Of a DNA stretch of 64,000 nt, positions 18,387 through 26,486 are shown piece by piece. This DNA comes from Rhizobium sp. ASV20 (GTDB lineage Bacteria > Pseudomonadota > Alphaproteobacteria > Rhizobiales > Rhizobiaceae). The notes under the pieces were generated by a model. It did not search any database and was not told where the DNA came from. It worked only from the letters and a program-made list of their open reading frames with translations. The DNA lies in the NCBI RefSeq assembly GCF_016429015.1, contig NZ_JAELTU010000022.1:1-64000 (forward strand). Direction: 5' to 3'. Both the position numbers and the translations under genes were made by a program. Position 1 is the stretch's first letter. Every line of letters starts with the position of its first letter.

Positions 18387-18864
18387 CTTTCGAATTCCTC
18401 CAATTCGCCGCCGGACCTCGGATTCCGGTCGCTGCGCTATTCTTACAAAATATTGACGTTTGCGTAAACGTCAAATTTATGGCGCATCGATTTTTTGATG
18501 AGCCGCTGGAGTAGCTCATGGAGCGAAAGCGGCGCGATCACCCGTTTCCAAGGTCCTCGGCAATGCCGTGCCGCAAGAATATCGAGGCTTCCGACAGCAG
18601 AACCGAAATAAAAGGTTAAGACTTCCGACAAACTTAACGAGTTGTTTACCACGTTTCGTAAATTGTACGAGTTGAGCAGCAGTGCTTCGCGTTTCTTCAA
18701 TCTATCCTTTGATGGCGCGGTGTTTTGCAGCTCGGTTTGAGGAAAGCCAATACATTTATCCCTTTCCGAAAGGCGGAACCCAGGCAGTGCGACAAGGTCG
18801 CAACGTCTTTCTTCCGTCAACACGGCGGCCCGGGGTGGTCCAAAGTTCGAGGCGAGCAAAAGAT
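18387..18864. other. 478-base region between divergent acyl-CoA dehydrogenase and podJ
   Basis: It holds one strong element, the palindrome at 18453-18474 near the fatty-acid operon. The podJ frame is open from 18682, but its codons before 18865 look unlike the PodJ family and contain no good ribosome site. A minus-strand reading across 18443-18883 overlaps the podJ start and has no family resemblance. I see no RNA gene here. Confidence 0.5.
18453..18474. promoter_or_regulatory. perfect palindrome before the beta-oxidation operon (LiuR/FadR-type operator candidate)
   Basis: TTGACGTTT and AAACGTCAA form a perfect 9-base inverted repeat around GCGT. It lies 67 bases upstream of the acyl-CoA dehydrogenase start and includes a -35-like TTGACG on the minus strand. 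The pattern recalls published operator motifs for LiuR-type (MerR family) regulators of branched-chain and fatty-acid catabolism in proteobacteria. The regulator itself is not in the window. Confidence 0.6.
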
Positions 18865-21800
18865 ATGAGCGGATCGCGATCAAATCCTACCGGCACGGGC
18901 GACTGGACGTCGCTGGATGCTCTGAGCCGCACGATCGAGGGGCTGGAGGCACGCATCGAGGGGCTGATGGGCACTGCCGCCTCACGCGATACGCGCCAGC
19001 GCGTCGCAGCCGGCTACGGCGCCGTTCCCGAACGGGCACCAGCGCCTGAGCGCGCACCGCCACGCGCCGAACGCGAATATCCGGCAAACCGGCCCTATGA
19101 ACGTCCGCTGCGCTCCGAACGCCAGGAGCAGCATGACGCCCGCCCAGATCCGCTTACAGAAATCCGCCAGCGCCAGCGCGCGCTCGAGGCGAACCGCGAA
19201 CGGCTGCTTGCCCGCCGCGAAGAAATTCCGCAGGCCGAGCCGCAGCAGGCCCGGCGTCCGCTCGATTCCTATAGCCCGCGCCAGCCGCAGCGGCCGACCG
19301 CCGAAAGCTCCGTTGACATTGCACAGGCGCTCGTCAACCTTCGCCAGGATCTCAAGCGCGATATCGCCGACAGCGTGACCCGCGAAGTCAGCGCTTTACG
19401 TGCCGAAATCCGCGATATCCGCGAGAACAGCAACGACAAGCATTTCGCAGCCGATGTTCGCGAGGACATGGCGCGGCTTGCCGACAGCATCAACCAGCTC
19501 ACCGGACAGCCGGAGACGGCAGGCCTGAAGGCCGAGTTCGACGAGCTGCGCTCGCTGATGGACGGCCTTGCCCGCGAAGAATCCCTGCACCACGTCGAGC
19601 GCCAGGTGAAAGCGATCGACACGACCGGCCTGCAGGATGAGCTCGTATCGCTTGCCTACCGCCTGGACGACATCAAGCAGCACCTCGGCGGCATGAACGA
19701 CAGCCCCGCCGTACATGCGCTGGAAAACAAGCTGCTGACGATCGCGACCGCTATGGAGAGCCTCGGCTCGATGATGCAGCCGCAGGATCAGGCGATGCAG
19801 CGGCTCGAAGGCCAGCTTAGCGGCCTTGCCGACCAGATCGATGTCATGAGCCGCGATGCGGCACGACGCCAGCCCGCCGACGATCTCTCCGGTCGCCTCG
19901 AAGCGCTCGCCATGCGCATCGACGAACTCGGCAGCGCCAAGTCCGTCGCTCGCCTCGAAGAGCGTCTGGACCAGCTTTCGCACCTGATGGAACGCTCGCA
20001 GAAGGCGGCGCCGCAGCCGGAGCTCGTTACCTATCTCGCCGACATCTCCCACAAGATCGACGCGCTAGAACATGGCTCGGTCGGCAATGTGCTTGCGGAC
20101 CGGCTGGACTATCTGGCACGCCGCATCGACGAGATTGATTTCCATCCGCCAGCTCCGGTCGCAAACATCGACGACGGTGCGGTCCGCCGGCTCGAAGGTC
20201 GCCTCTCCGATATTGCAGCCCGGCTTGAAGCAAGCACAGCCGCACCGCCGACGGACACGCAGGCGCTGCGCAGCCTCGAAGAACAGATCGCCCACCTGTC
20301 CACGCTGCTCACCAGCGAACCCCGGGCAGTCGCAGGCGAGCACTTCCCCGTCGATTTCGATCGGCGGATGAGCGCCATCGAAGATTATATGGCGACCAAC
20401 GACGAATACATTATCGAAGCTGCACGCCATGCGGCCGAAACCGTCGTCGAAGCCTATTCTCGCGAAGGCGGAATGGCCGGCGGCGCGCAGCACGGCGATA
20501 TGGCCGCATTGACGGCGCTTGCCGAAGACCTTCGTCATCTCGAAGATCTCAGCCGCGTCAGCGACGAGCGCACGCATCGCACCTTCGAAGCACTGCACGA
20601 CACGCTGCTGCAGATCGCTGACCGGCTCGACCACATGGAACATCGCCGGCCCGCACCCGCCATGCCGGCAGCAAACTTCGAAAGCGACGTCTTCGCCGAA
20701 GAGGACGCGCCGGCTATCAAGCCGCCGATGGCCGCACAGCAGAAATCAGGCCCGATCATCCGCACGGTTGCGCCCGCAGAAACGGCCGTAGCGTCCGAGA
20801 CCGCTGTCGCGCAGGCAATCGATGCCAATACCAAGGCGGAGATCAAGGCTGCCGCCAAGAAGAGCGGCTCGAAGGCAGGCCTTCTCGCCAGCCTCGGCAA
20901 GCGCCTCTTCACGCCTGAGAAGGCTGAGCCGATCTTCCCGCCGGATCGTCCGGTCATCGAACAGGCTCCTTCCATCGACCCAGCTGACATGATGCCGACG
21001 GAAGAAGCAAACGAATTGCTGGAACCCGGCTCCGGCGCACCTGACATCAAGAAGATCCTGGAGCGCGTGCGCGCCAGTCAGAACACCGCTCGCGGCGGCC
21101 GCCAGCCGACGGAAAACGAGCGTGCAGACTATATCGCGGCGGCCCGTCGCGCCGCACAGGCAGCAGCGGTCGAAGTCGATCAGGTCCAGCGGACAACACC
21201 CACCGGCAAAAAGGATGCGAAGAAGGGTGGAGCGTTCTCGCGCTTCCGCCGCCCGATCCTGCTTGCTATCGGCGCGGCCCTGCTCGCGATCATGGCTTTC
21301 CCGCTGGTCAACACGCTGACGCGCGGCCAGAAGGCACCCGCACCCGCTGAGATTTCGACCATGGCTCCGCCGGTTGACAACACAGCGGCCAACCGCGTCG
21401 CCACCAATGCGCCCCCGGTCGTCAACGATCAGCAGCCCGCTGCAAGCCAGGCGCCGGCGTCGATCGCAACGACGCCTGATACGGCAGGCGTTCAGCCCGC
21501 CGCTGCAACCGCCAATCCGGCGCTCGCACCGACAAGCGACCATCCTGCCGCGACGTCTCCGGCCGAAGTCCCGCAGGCAGCAGCCGATAGTTCCGGCGGA
21601 AACATCGCGCCCGTGCAGCAAGCAAACGCTGGCGCCTCAACCGACAATATCGCCACGGCTCCGGCCGCCGCGGATATCCAAGTGCCTGATGGCATCCAGC
21701 CGCCGTCGCTTGTCGCTGCCGCCAAATCGGGCGACCCAATTGCACTCTTCGAGATCGGCGCGCGCTATACCGATGGCCGCAATGTCGCAACGGATCTGAA

Positions 21801-22533
21801 GCAAGCAGCGAACTGGTATCAGCTTGCTGCCGCGAAAGGCTATGCTCCGGCCCAGTACCGGCTCGCGAGCATGTACGAAAAGGGCAACGGCATCGACCGC
21901 GACCTCGTCAAGGCCAAGGAATACTACGAGCAGGCCGCCAATCAGGGCAACGCGAGCGCCATGCACAACCTTGCTGTCCTCTATGCATCCGGGACGGCAG
22001 GGCAGCAGGACTACGATTCGGCTGCGAACTGGTTTACCCGCGCTGCCAACCTCGGCGTATCCGACAGCCAGTTCAACCTCGCGATCCTTTATGCTCGCGG
22101 CAACGGCGTGAAGCAGGATCTGCAGGAATCCTACAAGTGGTTCGCAATCGCCGCGAAGAGCGGTGACAAGGACGCTGCGCAAAAGCGTGACGAAGTCGCC
22201 AACGCCATGAAGCCGGCCGACCTCGAAGGCGCCCGCGCCAAAGTCGACCTCTGGAAGGCACAGCCGATCGACCCCAAAGCCAACGGCACTGATGTTCCCG
22301 ACGAGTGGAGCACGGGCAAGGGCGTGAACACCGCCTCCATCGACATGAAGAAAGCCATCCGCAACATCCAGGCCATCCTCAACAAAAACGGCTTCGATGC
22401 CGGCGCACCGGATGGCAGCATGGGCGACAAGACCGTAGCGGCGCTGAAGAGCTTCCAGAAGTCCGTCGGCCTGCCGTCCGATGGGCGGGTGACCGACCAG
22501 GTTGTCAAGGAACTGCTCGCCCGCAACAAATAG
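18865..22533 (+). CDS. podJ: polar localisation factor PodJ homologue
   Basis: 1,222 residues from the ATG at 18865. The N-terminus (DWTSLDALSRTIEGLEARIEGLMG) is the conserved PodJ start. A long, charged, predicted coiled-coil region runs to about residue 760, one membrane helix lies near 797-818 (PILLAIGAALLAIMAFPLV), then a Pro/Ala-rich periplasmic linker, four Sel1-type repeats (about 950-1115), and a C-terminal peptidoglycan-binding domain (about 1160-1222, IRNIQAILNKNGFDAGAPDG). In Caulobacter and Agrobacterium, PodJ marks the new pole and recruits division and signalling factors; the cytoplasmic coils bind partners and the periplasmic part senses the wall. It is monocistronic with its own terminator. 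The ribosome site is weak (GAGCAAAAG), so a start slightly different from this is possible. Confidence 0.88.
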   Translation: MSGSRSNPTGTGDWTSLDALSRTIEGLEARIEGLMGTAASRDTRQRVAAGYGAVPERAPAPERAPPRAEREYPANRPYERPLRSERQEQHDARPDPLTEIRQRQRALEANRERLLARREEIPQAEPQQARRPLDSYSPRQPQRPTAESSVDIAQALVNLRQDLKRDIADSVTREVSALRAEIRDIRENSNDKHFAADVREDMARLADSINQLTGQPETAGLKAEFDELRSLMDGLAREESLHHVERQVKAIDTTGLQDELVSLAYRLDDIKQHLGGMNDSPAVHALENKLLTIATAMESLGSMMQPQDQAMQRLEGQLSGLADQIDVMSRDAARRQPADDLSGRLEALAMRIDELGSAKSVARLEERLDQLSHLMERSQKAAPQPELVTYLADISHKIDALEHGSVGNVLADRLDYLARRIDEIDFHPPAPVANIDDGAVRRLEGRLSDIAARLEASTAAPPTDTQALRSLEEQIAHLSTLLTSEPRAVAGEHFPVDFDRRMSAIEDYMATNDEYIIEAARHAAETVVEAYSREGGMAGGAQHGDMAALTALAEDLRHLEDLSRVSDERTHRTFEALHDTLLQIADRLDHMEHRRPAPAMPAANFESDVFAEEDAPAIKPPMAAQQKSGPIIRTVAPAETAVASETAVAQAIDANTKAEIKAAAKKSGSKAGLLASLGKRLFTPEKAEPIFPPDRPVIEQAPSIDPADMMPTEEANELLEPGSGAPDIKKILERVRASQNTARGGRQPTENERADYIAAARRAAQAAAVEVDQVQRTTPTGKKDAKKGGAFSRFRRPILLAIGAALLAIMAFPLVNTLTRGQKAPAPAEISTMAPPVDNTAANRVATNAPPVVNDQQPAASQAPASIATTPDTAGVQPAAATANPALAPTSDHPAATSPAEVPQAAADSSGGNIAPVQQANAGASTDNIATAPAAADIQVPDGIQPPSLVAAAKSGDPIALFEIGARYTDGRNVATDLKQAANWYQLAAAKGYAPAQYRLASMYEKGNGIDRDLVKAKEYYEQAANQGNASAMHNLAVLYASGTAGQQDYDSAANWFTRAANLGVSDSQFNLAILYARGNGVKQDLQESYKWFAIAAKSGDKDAAQKRDEVANAMKPADLEGARAKVDLWKAQPIDPKANGTDVPDEWSTGKGVNTASIDMKKAIRNIQAILNKNGFDAGAPDGSMGDKTVAALKSFQKSVGLPSDGRVTDQVVKELLARNK

Positions 22534-22560
22534 GCGGCACGAGCTTGCCGAAGTCAGACA

Positions 22561-22591
22561 AAAAGCCGGCGCGACCACGCCGGCTTTTTTT
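22561..22591 (+). terminator. intrinsic terminator of podJ
   Basis: GCCGGCG and CGCCGGC pair around CGACCA and are followed by seven T; the flanking AAAA extends the stem. It starts 28 bases after the podJ stop. Confidence 0.9.
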
Positions 22592-22821
22592 GTTGCCAGG
22601 TGTCCGCAAACCCTTTCGAATGCCACCCCTCGGGCGGCCGCCCCGCACGTCACAGAAAAGCGAAAAAAGCCGGGCTAAGGTAGGGCCGGCAATTCGAATC
22701 TGTCATGCCCAGCTTTCCTAAGGCTCTGGCAACGATTTCAGGTTAGAATTCGCCGTTTAAAAGGGGAAGATGGCTCAGGCTCCGATTTCCGTGCCGGAAA
22801 GCCTGCAAATGGGAACAGCGC

Positions 22822-23745
22822 GTGACGATCTATCTACCGATCGCAGAACTGTCGGTGAATATCTTCATTATTCTCGGCATGGGCGCAGCCGTAGGGTTTC
22901 TCTCCGGCATGTTCGGCGTCGGCGGCGGTTTCCTCATCACACCGCTGCTGATCTTCTACAATATTCCCCCGGTCGTCGCCGTCGCCACCGGCTCCAACCA
23001 GGTCGTCGCCTCCTCCGTGTCGGGAGCGCTCACCCATTTTCGCCGCGGTTCGCTCGACCTGAAACTCGGAACCATCCTGCTCGCGGGCGGTCTGGCAGGC
23101 GCGACCTTTGGCCTATGGCTGTTTGTGCTGTTGCGCCGGCTCGGTCAAATCGACCTGATCATCTCGCTGATCTACGTACTCCTGCTCGGCACGGTGGGCA
23201 CGCTCATGCTCTGGGAAAGCGTGCGTGCCATGCGCCGGGCTGCGGGGAAGCTGCCGCCGGTCACGGCTAAACTGCGTCATCACAATTGGGTGCAGCGCCT
23301 GCCACTGAAGCTGCGCTTCAAGAAATCCAAACTCTATCTCAGCGCCATTCCGGTGATAGGCCTCGGCTTCTTCGTCGGCATGCTGACGCCGATGGGTATC
23401 GGCGGCGGCTTCATCCTCGTGCCGGCTATGATCTACCTCCTGCGCGTGCCGACGAACGTCGTTGTCGGCACATCGCTGTTTCAGGTCATCTTCGTCACGG
23501 CCTTCACCACGATCGTCCAGGCGGCGACCAACTATTCCGTCGATATCATTCTTGCCTTCCTGCTGATGGTGGCCGGTGTCGTCGGCGCCCAATACGGTGT
23601 CCGCGTCGGCCAGAAGCTGCGTGGCGAGCAGCTCCGCGCCCTGCTCGGCCTTCTCGTTCTTGCCGTCGGACTTCGTCTGGCAATCGCGCTCGTGGTCACC
23701 CCGGCGGACGTCTACTCGATCATTATGGAAGGGGTGAGCCGATGA
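22822..23745 (+). CDS. sulfite exporter TauE/SafE family permease
   Basis: 307 residues with about eight membrane helices. The two halves each carry the family loop: FGVGGGFLITPLLIF near the N-terminus and MGIGGGFILVPAMIYLL in the second half. Members export organosulfonates, sulfite or sulfoacetate, or import thiosulfate; the cargo here is unknown. Translation appears to begin at GTG 22822; the nearby ATG at 22809 is out of frame. It overlaps the next gene by four bases (ATGA), implying translational coupling and a shared function with the TIGR02186-type protein. Confidence 0.87.
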   Translation: MTIYLPIAELSVNIFIILGMGAAVGFLSGMFGVGGGFLITPLLIFYNIPPVVAVATGSNQVVASSVSGALTHFRRGSLDLKLGTILLAGGLAGATFGLWLFVLLRRLGQIDLIISLIYVLLLGTVGTLMLWESVRAMRRAAGKLPPVTAKLRHHNWVQRLPLKLRFKKSKLYLSAIPVIGLGFFVGMLTPMGIGGGFILVPAMIYLLRVPTNVVVGTSLFQVIFVTAFTTIVQAATNYSVDIILAFLLMVAGVVGAQYGVRVGQKLRGEQLRALLGLLVLAVGLRLAIALVVTPADVYSIIMEGVSR

Positions 23746-24551
23746 GAGGTTTCGGGCTCCTCATTGCCGCGATCTTGCTGCTTGCGCCGCTTGGCGCGCA
23801 GGCACAGGTGCTACTTGACCAGCCGACAACCTCGACGACTGTGCGCGAAACGATGGAAATCGGCACGTCGACCAGCGAGATCGCCATCACCTCGGACTTT
23901 ACCGGCGCGGATCTGACGATTTTCGGCGCACTTGCCAATACCGATCAGCTGTTGCTGGCGATCGGCCAGTACGACATCGTCGTCGTGCTGGAGGGGCCGC
24001 GCGAAAATGCGACTGTGCGCAAAAAAGAACGTGTTTTCGGGATCTGGGTCAATACGCGATCGATGACGTTCGAACATGTGCCGGAGGCCTATTCGCTGTC
24101 GAGCACGCGCGCCGTCGACAATATCACCGCGCCGCTGGAACTCAGCGACCGCGGCATCGGCGTCGACCACATCCCCCTCACCCCGGTCGGTTTCGTCGGC
24201 AATGTCGGCGATGTTCCGGAATTCCGACAGGCTTTCCGGCGTCTGCAATCGGCGGGAGGGCTTTATGAGAGCGATCCGGCAGGTGTGCGCTTCGTCAGCT
24301 CCTCGCTGTTCAAAGCAACGCTCAGGATCCCCGCCGATGTGCCGAACGGCGTTCATACCGTTCGCGCCTATCTCTTCAAAAGCGGCAAGTTCATCGGTGA
24401 ACAGGCATTGCCGCTGCGTGTCATCAAGACCGGCATAGAACAGATGATCACGGATGCGGCGCACCAGCAGCCGATCGTCTACGGCGTGTTTTCCGTATTG
24501 CTGGCTCTCGTGACCGGATGGGGTGCGAGCTTGATGTTCCGGAAAAACTGA
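23742..24551 (+). CDS. TIGR02186 family membrane-anchored protein
   Basis: 269 residues. A signal peptide (MRGFGLLIAAILLLAPLGAQA) is followed by a beta-rich periplasmic domain (EIGTSTSEIAITSDFTGADLTIFGAL, VVLEGPRENATVRKKERVFGIWVN) and one C-terminal membrane helix (VYGVFSVLLALVTGWGASLMF). This is the family annotated as TIGR02186, which as I recall occurs next to TauE/SafE permeases in alphaproteobacteria. Its start codon overlaps the permease stop, so the two are made together and probably form one membrane assembly (inference). No enzymatic motif is visible. Confidence 0.75.
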   Translation: MRGFGLLIAAILLLAPLGAQAQVLLDQPTTSTTVRETMEIGTSTSEIAITSDFTGADLTIFGALANTDQLLLAIGQYDIVVVLEGPRENATVRKKERVFGIWVNTRSMTFEHVPEAYSLSSTRAVDNITAPLELSDRGIGVDHIPLTPVGFVGNVGDVPEFRQAFRRLQSAGGLYESDPAGVRFVSSSLFKATLRIPADVPNGVHTVRAYLFKSGKFIGEQALPLRVIKTGIEQMITDAAHQQPIVYGVFSVLLALVTGWGASLMFRKN

Positions 24552-25055
24552 TCAGCCGCTCTTCTTGCGATCAACGACTTCGAGATAGGCTTCGGTCAAT
24601 CGGCCGAGTACCGAGGGCGTGCCCGGCGGCAGCACCTTGCCGAGATGTTGGGCACGCAGCTCGTCCATGAAATCCGCCCAGAGCGTCGGGCCGCCATTTT
24701 CCAGAAGCTCGGCCCGGATCGACAGCTCCTCGGATACCGGCAGATGCTTGCGGCCCCAGGCGCCCATATGGGCAAAGAGCGGCACAAGGTCGATCGCCAT
24801 TTCCGTCAGGCTGTAGACGGCCTTCTGCTTGTGGGTGGGGTCATCCGCACGGGTCAGCAGGCCGCGCTCCACCAGCCGCTTCAGTCGGTCGGCGAGAATA
24901 TTGGACGCGATCCCCTCCTCCGAATTCTGCAACAGCTCGCGGAAATGCCGGCGATTGCCGAACATGATGTCCCTGATGATGATCAGGCTCCAGCGATCGC
25001 CGAGGATTTCCAGCGTCAGATTGATCGGGCAGCCGGAACGGTGCAGTGCGTCCAT
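24552..25055 (-). CDS. HxlR family transcriptional regulator
   Basis: 167 residues from the ATG at 25053-25055, which has GGAG at good spacing; an ATG eleven codons upstream has none. The winged helix reads CPINLTLEILGDRWSLIIIRDIMFGNRRHFRELLQNSEEGIASNILADRLKRLVERGLL, the canonical HxlR pattern (CP...GDRW...LIIRD). Such proteins respond to electrophiles or small carbonyls through the N-terminal cysteine (Cys 8 here). It is divergent from a RibD-C reductase with a 10-base inverted repeat between them, so it probably controls that gene. It ends directly after the TIGR02186 gene, convergent, with no spacer. Confidence 0.93.
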   Translation of the reverse strand: MDALHRSGCPINLTLEILGDRWSLIIIRDIMFGNRRHFRELLQNSEEGIASNILADRLKRLVERGLLTRADDPTHKQKAVYSLTEMAIDLVPLFAHMGAWGRKHLPVSEELSIRAELLENGGPTLWADFMDELRAQHLGKVLPPGTPSVLGRLTEAYLEVVDRKKSG

Positions 25056-25105
25056 AGGGATCTCCAAAAACTGCTTGCATTTTGCCATCGGTGCGACTAG
25101 CTTTC

Positions 25106-25130
25106 AACTGATTGCATTTAGCAACCAGTT
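25106..25130. promoter_or_regulatory. near-perfect inverted repeat between hxlR-type gene and reductase
   Basis: AACTGATTGC and GCAACCAGTT are complementary at 9 of 10 positions around ATTTA. The repeat lies midway between two divergent starts (25055 and 25166). It is the best candidate operator for the HxlR protein. Confidence 0.55.
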
Positions 25131-25165
25131 TTACTTTCAATACGGTTATCGCAATGGAGGACGTG

Positions 25166-25726
25166 ATGAGGAAGCTCGTGATCTGGAATCTGATGACGCT
25201 CGACGGCTACTTCGAGGGAACGAAGCCCTGGGATCTCGATTTTCACATTCTCGCCTGGGGCGACGAGCTGGAGCGCTATGCGACGGAGCTTGGCAGCGAG
25301 GGCGATCTGCTGATCTTCGGCCGCAAGACCTATGAAGGCATGGCCTCCTATTGGCCGAACGCGTCGGACACACCTGAAATCGCCACTTACATGAACGGCA
25401 TCGCCAAGATTGCCGCCTCACGCACGCTCGAAAAGGCCGAGTGGAACAACAGCCGCGTCGTCCGCGACATTGCCGCCGAGGTGCAAAAGCTAAAGCAGGA
25501 GCCCGGCAAAACCATATTCGTCTTCGGCAGCGCCGAGGTGGCGGATGTGCTGCTCAAGGCTGGGCTGGTGGACGAGATCCGCATCTGCCTCGTTCCCGTC
25601 GTGCTGGGATCCGGCAATCCGCATTTCAAGCCGGCTTCGCAACAGCGACCGTTGAAGCTGATCGACTCCAGCCCGTTGAAAACCGGAGCAGTGGTCCTAC
25701 GCTATGAACCAGTTGAGGCGGCTTAG
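25166..25726 (+). CDS. dihydrofolate reductase family protein (RibD C-terminal domain)
   Basis: 186 residues. The start at 25166 has GGAGG eight bases upstream. The fold is the RibD-C/DHFR-like type: KLVIWNLMTLDGYFEG at the N-terminus, LLIFGRKTYEGMASYWP, then IFVFGSAEVADVLLKAGLVDEIRICLVPVVLGSGNPHF. These proteins are NADPH-dependent reductases of mostly unknown substrates; the true folate enzyme is usually a separate gene. It is divergent from an HxlR regulator and probably induced under its control. The last four bases overlap pdeM, which is convergent. Confidence 0.85.
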   Translation: MRKLVIWNLMTLDGYFEGTKPWDLDFHILAWGDELERYATELGSEGDLLIFGRKTYEGMASYWPNASDTPEIATYMNGIAKIAASRTLEKAEWNNSRVVRDIAAEVQKLKQEPGKTIFVFGSAEVADVLLKAGLVDEIRICLVPVVLGSGNPHFKPASQQRPLKLIDSSPLKTGAVVLRYEPVEAA

Positions 25727-26466
25727 GCCGAGAGATTGCCGAAGCGCACGGAATAGATGCGGTCGCGGCCAAGCAGGTGCGCGATCAGGCTCTCCCGCTC
25801 GAAGAGGCCCGCCATGGCCTTATGGCGAAGATCGAGACCGCCGGTCATGACGCCGAAAGCCGGCATCAGCAGACGAGAGCCATCGGTGGCGAAGCATGGG
25901 CGGCGCACCGACTTCTCTCGACGCCGCACGGTGGCGGAGGGATGCAGATGGCCGGCGATTTCGCCTGCCTGCCGCCCAGCCTTCGGTTCGTGGCGGAAGG
26001 TCAAACCGCCATAATGCATCTCATCGACCGAATGACCGGGCAGATCGACCGTGCCATCCGGATCATGATTGCCGTTGATCCAGATCCATTCGCGACCACG
26101 GGCCATGCTGACGATGAGGCTGCGAAACTCTTCCGGCAGGTGCTGCGAACCGACGCGATCGTGAAAATTATCGCCAAGCGAAACGACCAGCTTCGGATCG
26201 TAGCGCGTGATAACGGCGGAGAGAACGGTCAGCGTCGCCAAGGTATCGTAGGGCGGCAGCATCATGCCGCGGCGTGCGAAGGCGGCACCCTTTTCCAGAT
26301 GCAGGTCGGAGACGACGAGAAGACCGGCATCCGGCAGATAGAGCGCGCCCAACGGATCGCAGACGGCAGCAACGCCATGAACAACGGTCTCGACGCCCGC
26401 AGCCGGCGTGGATTCGCCGCTGTCTTGGCAGTTCAAGCTCCGTGCCAGCGCCAGCCGGTTGATCAC
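25723..26466 (-). CDS. pdeM: ligase-associated DNA damage response endonuclease PdeM
   Basis: 247 residues of the calcineurin-like phosphoesterase fold. All metal motifs are present: VVSDLHLEKG, SLGDNFHD, WINGNHD, and AGHLHPSATV. The family name comes from its genomic association with an ATP-dependent DNA ligase, an exonuclease and an Lhr-type helicase; here only the helicase (20 bases upstream on the same strand) accompanies it. It probably processes nucleic acid ends in repair. Other annotation tools may call it a generic metallophosphoesterase. Confidence 0.88.
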   Translation of the reverse strand: MINRLALARSLNCQDSGESTPAAGVETVVHGVAAVCDPLGALYLPDAGLLVVSDLHLEKGAAFARRGMMLPPYDTLATLTVLSAVITRYDPKLVVSLGDNFHDRVGSQHLPEEFRSLIVSMARGREWIWINGNHDPDGTVDLPGHSVDEMHYGGLTFRHEPKAGRQAGEIAGHLHPSATVRRREKSVRRPCFATDGSRLLMPAFGVMTGGLDLRHKAMAGLFERESLIAHLLGRDRIYSVRFGNLSA

Positions 26467-26486
26467 GTCAGTTCATCCTTGTTCTT

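Noticed and set aside
16812..18467. A 551-codon plus-strand open frame
   Set aside because: It is the antisense of the acyl-CoA dehydrogenase, a common effect of high-GC third positions; the translation has no family resemblance and is rich in Arg, His and Asp.
18443..18883. A 146-codon minus-strand frame across the podJ leader
   Set aside because: It runs over the podJ start and the operator palindrome, has no ribosome site and no recognisable motif.
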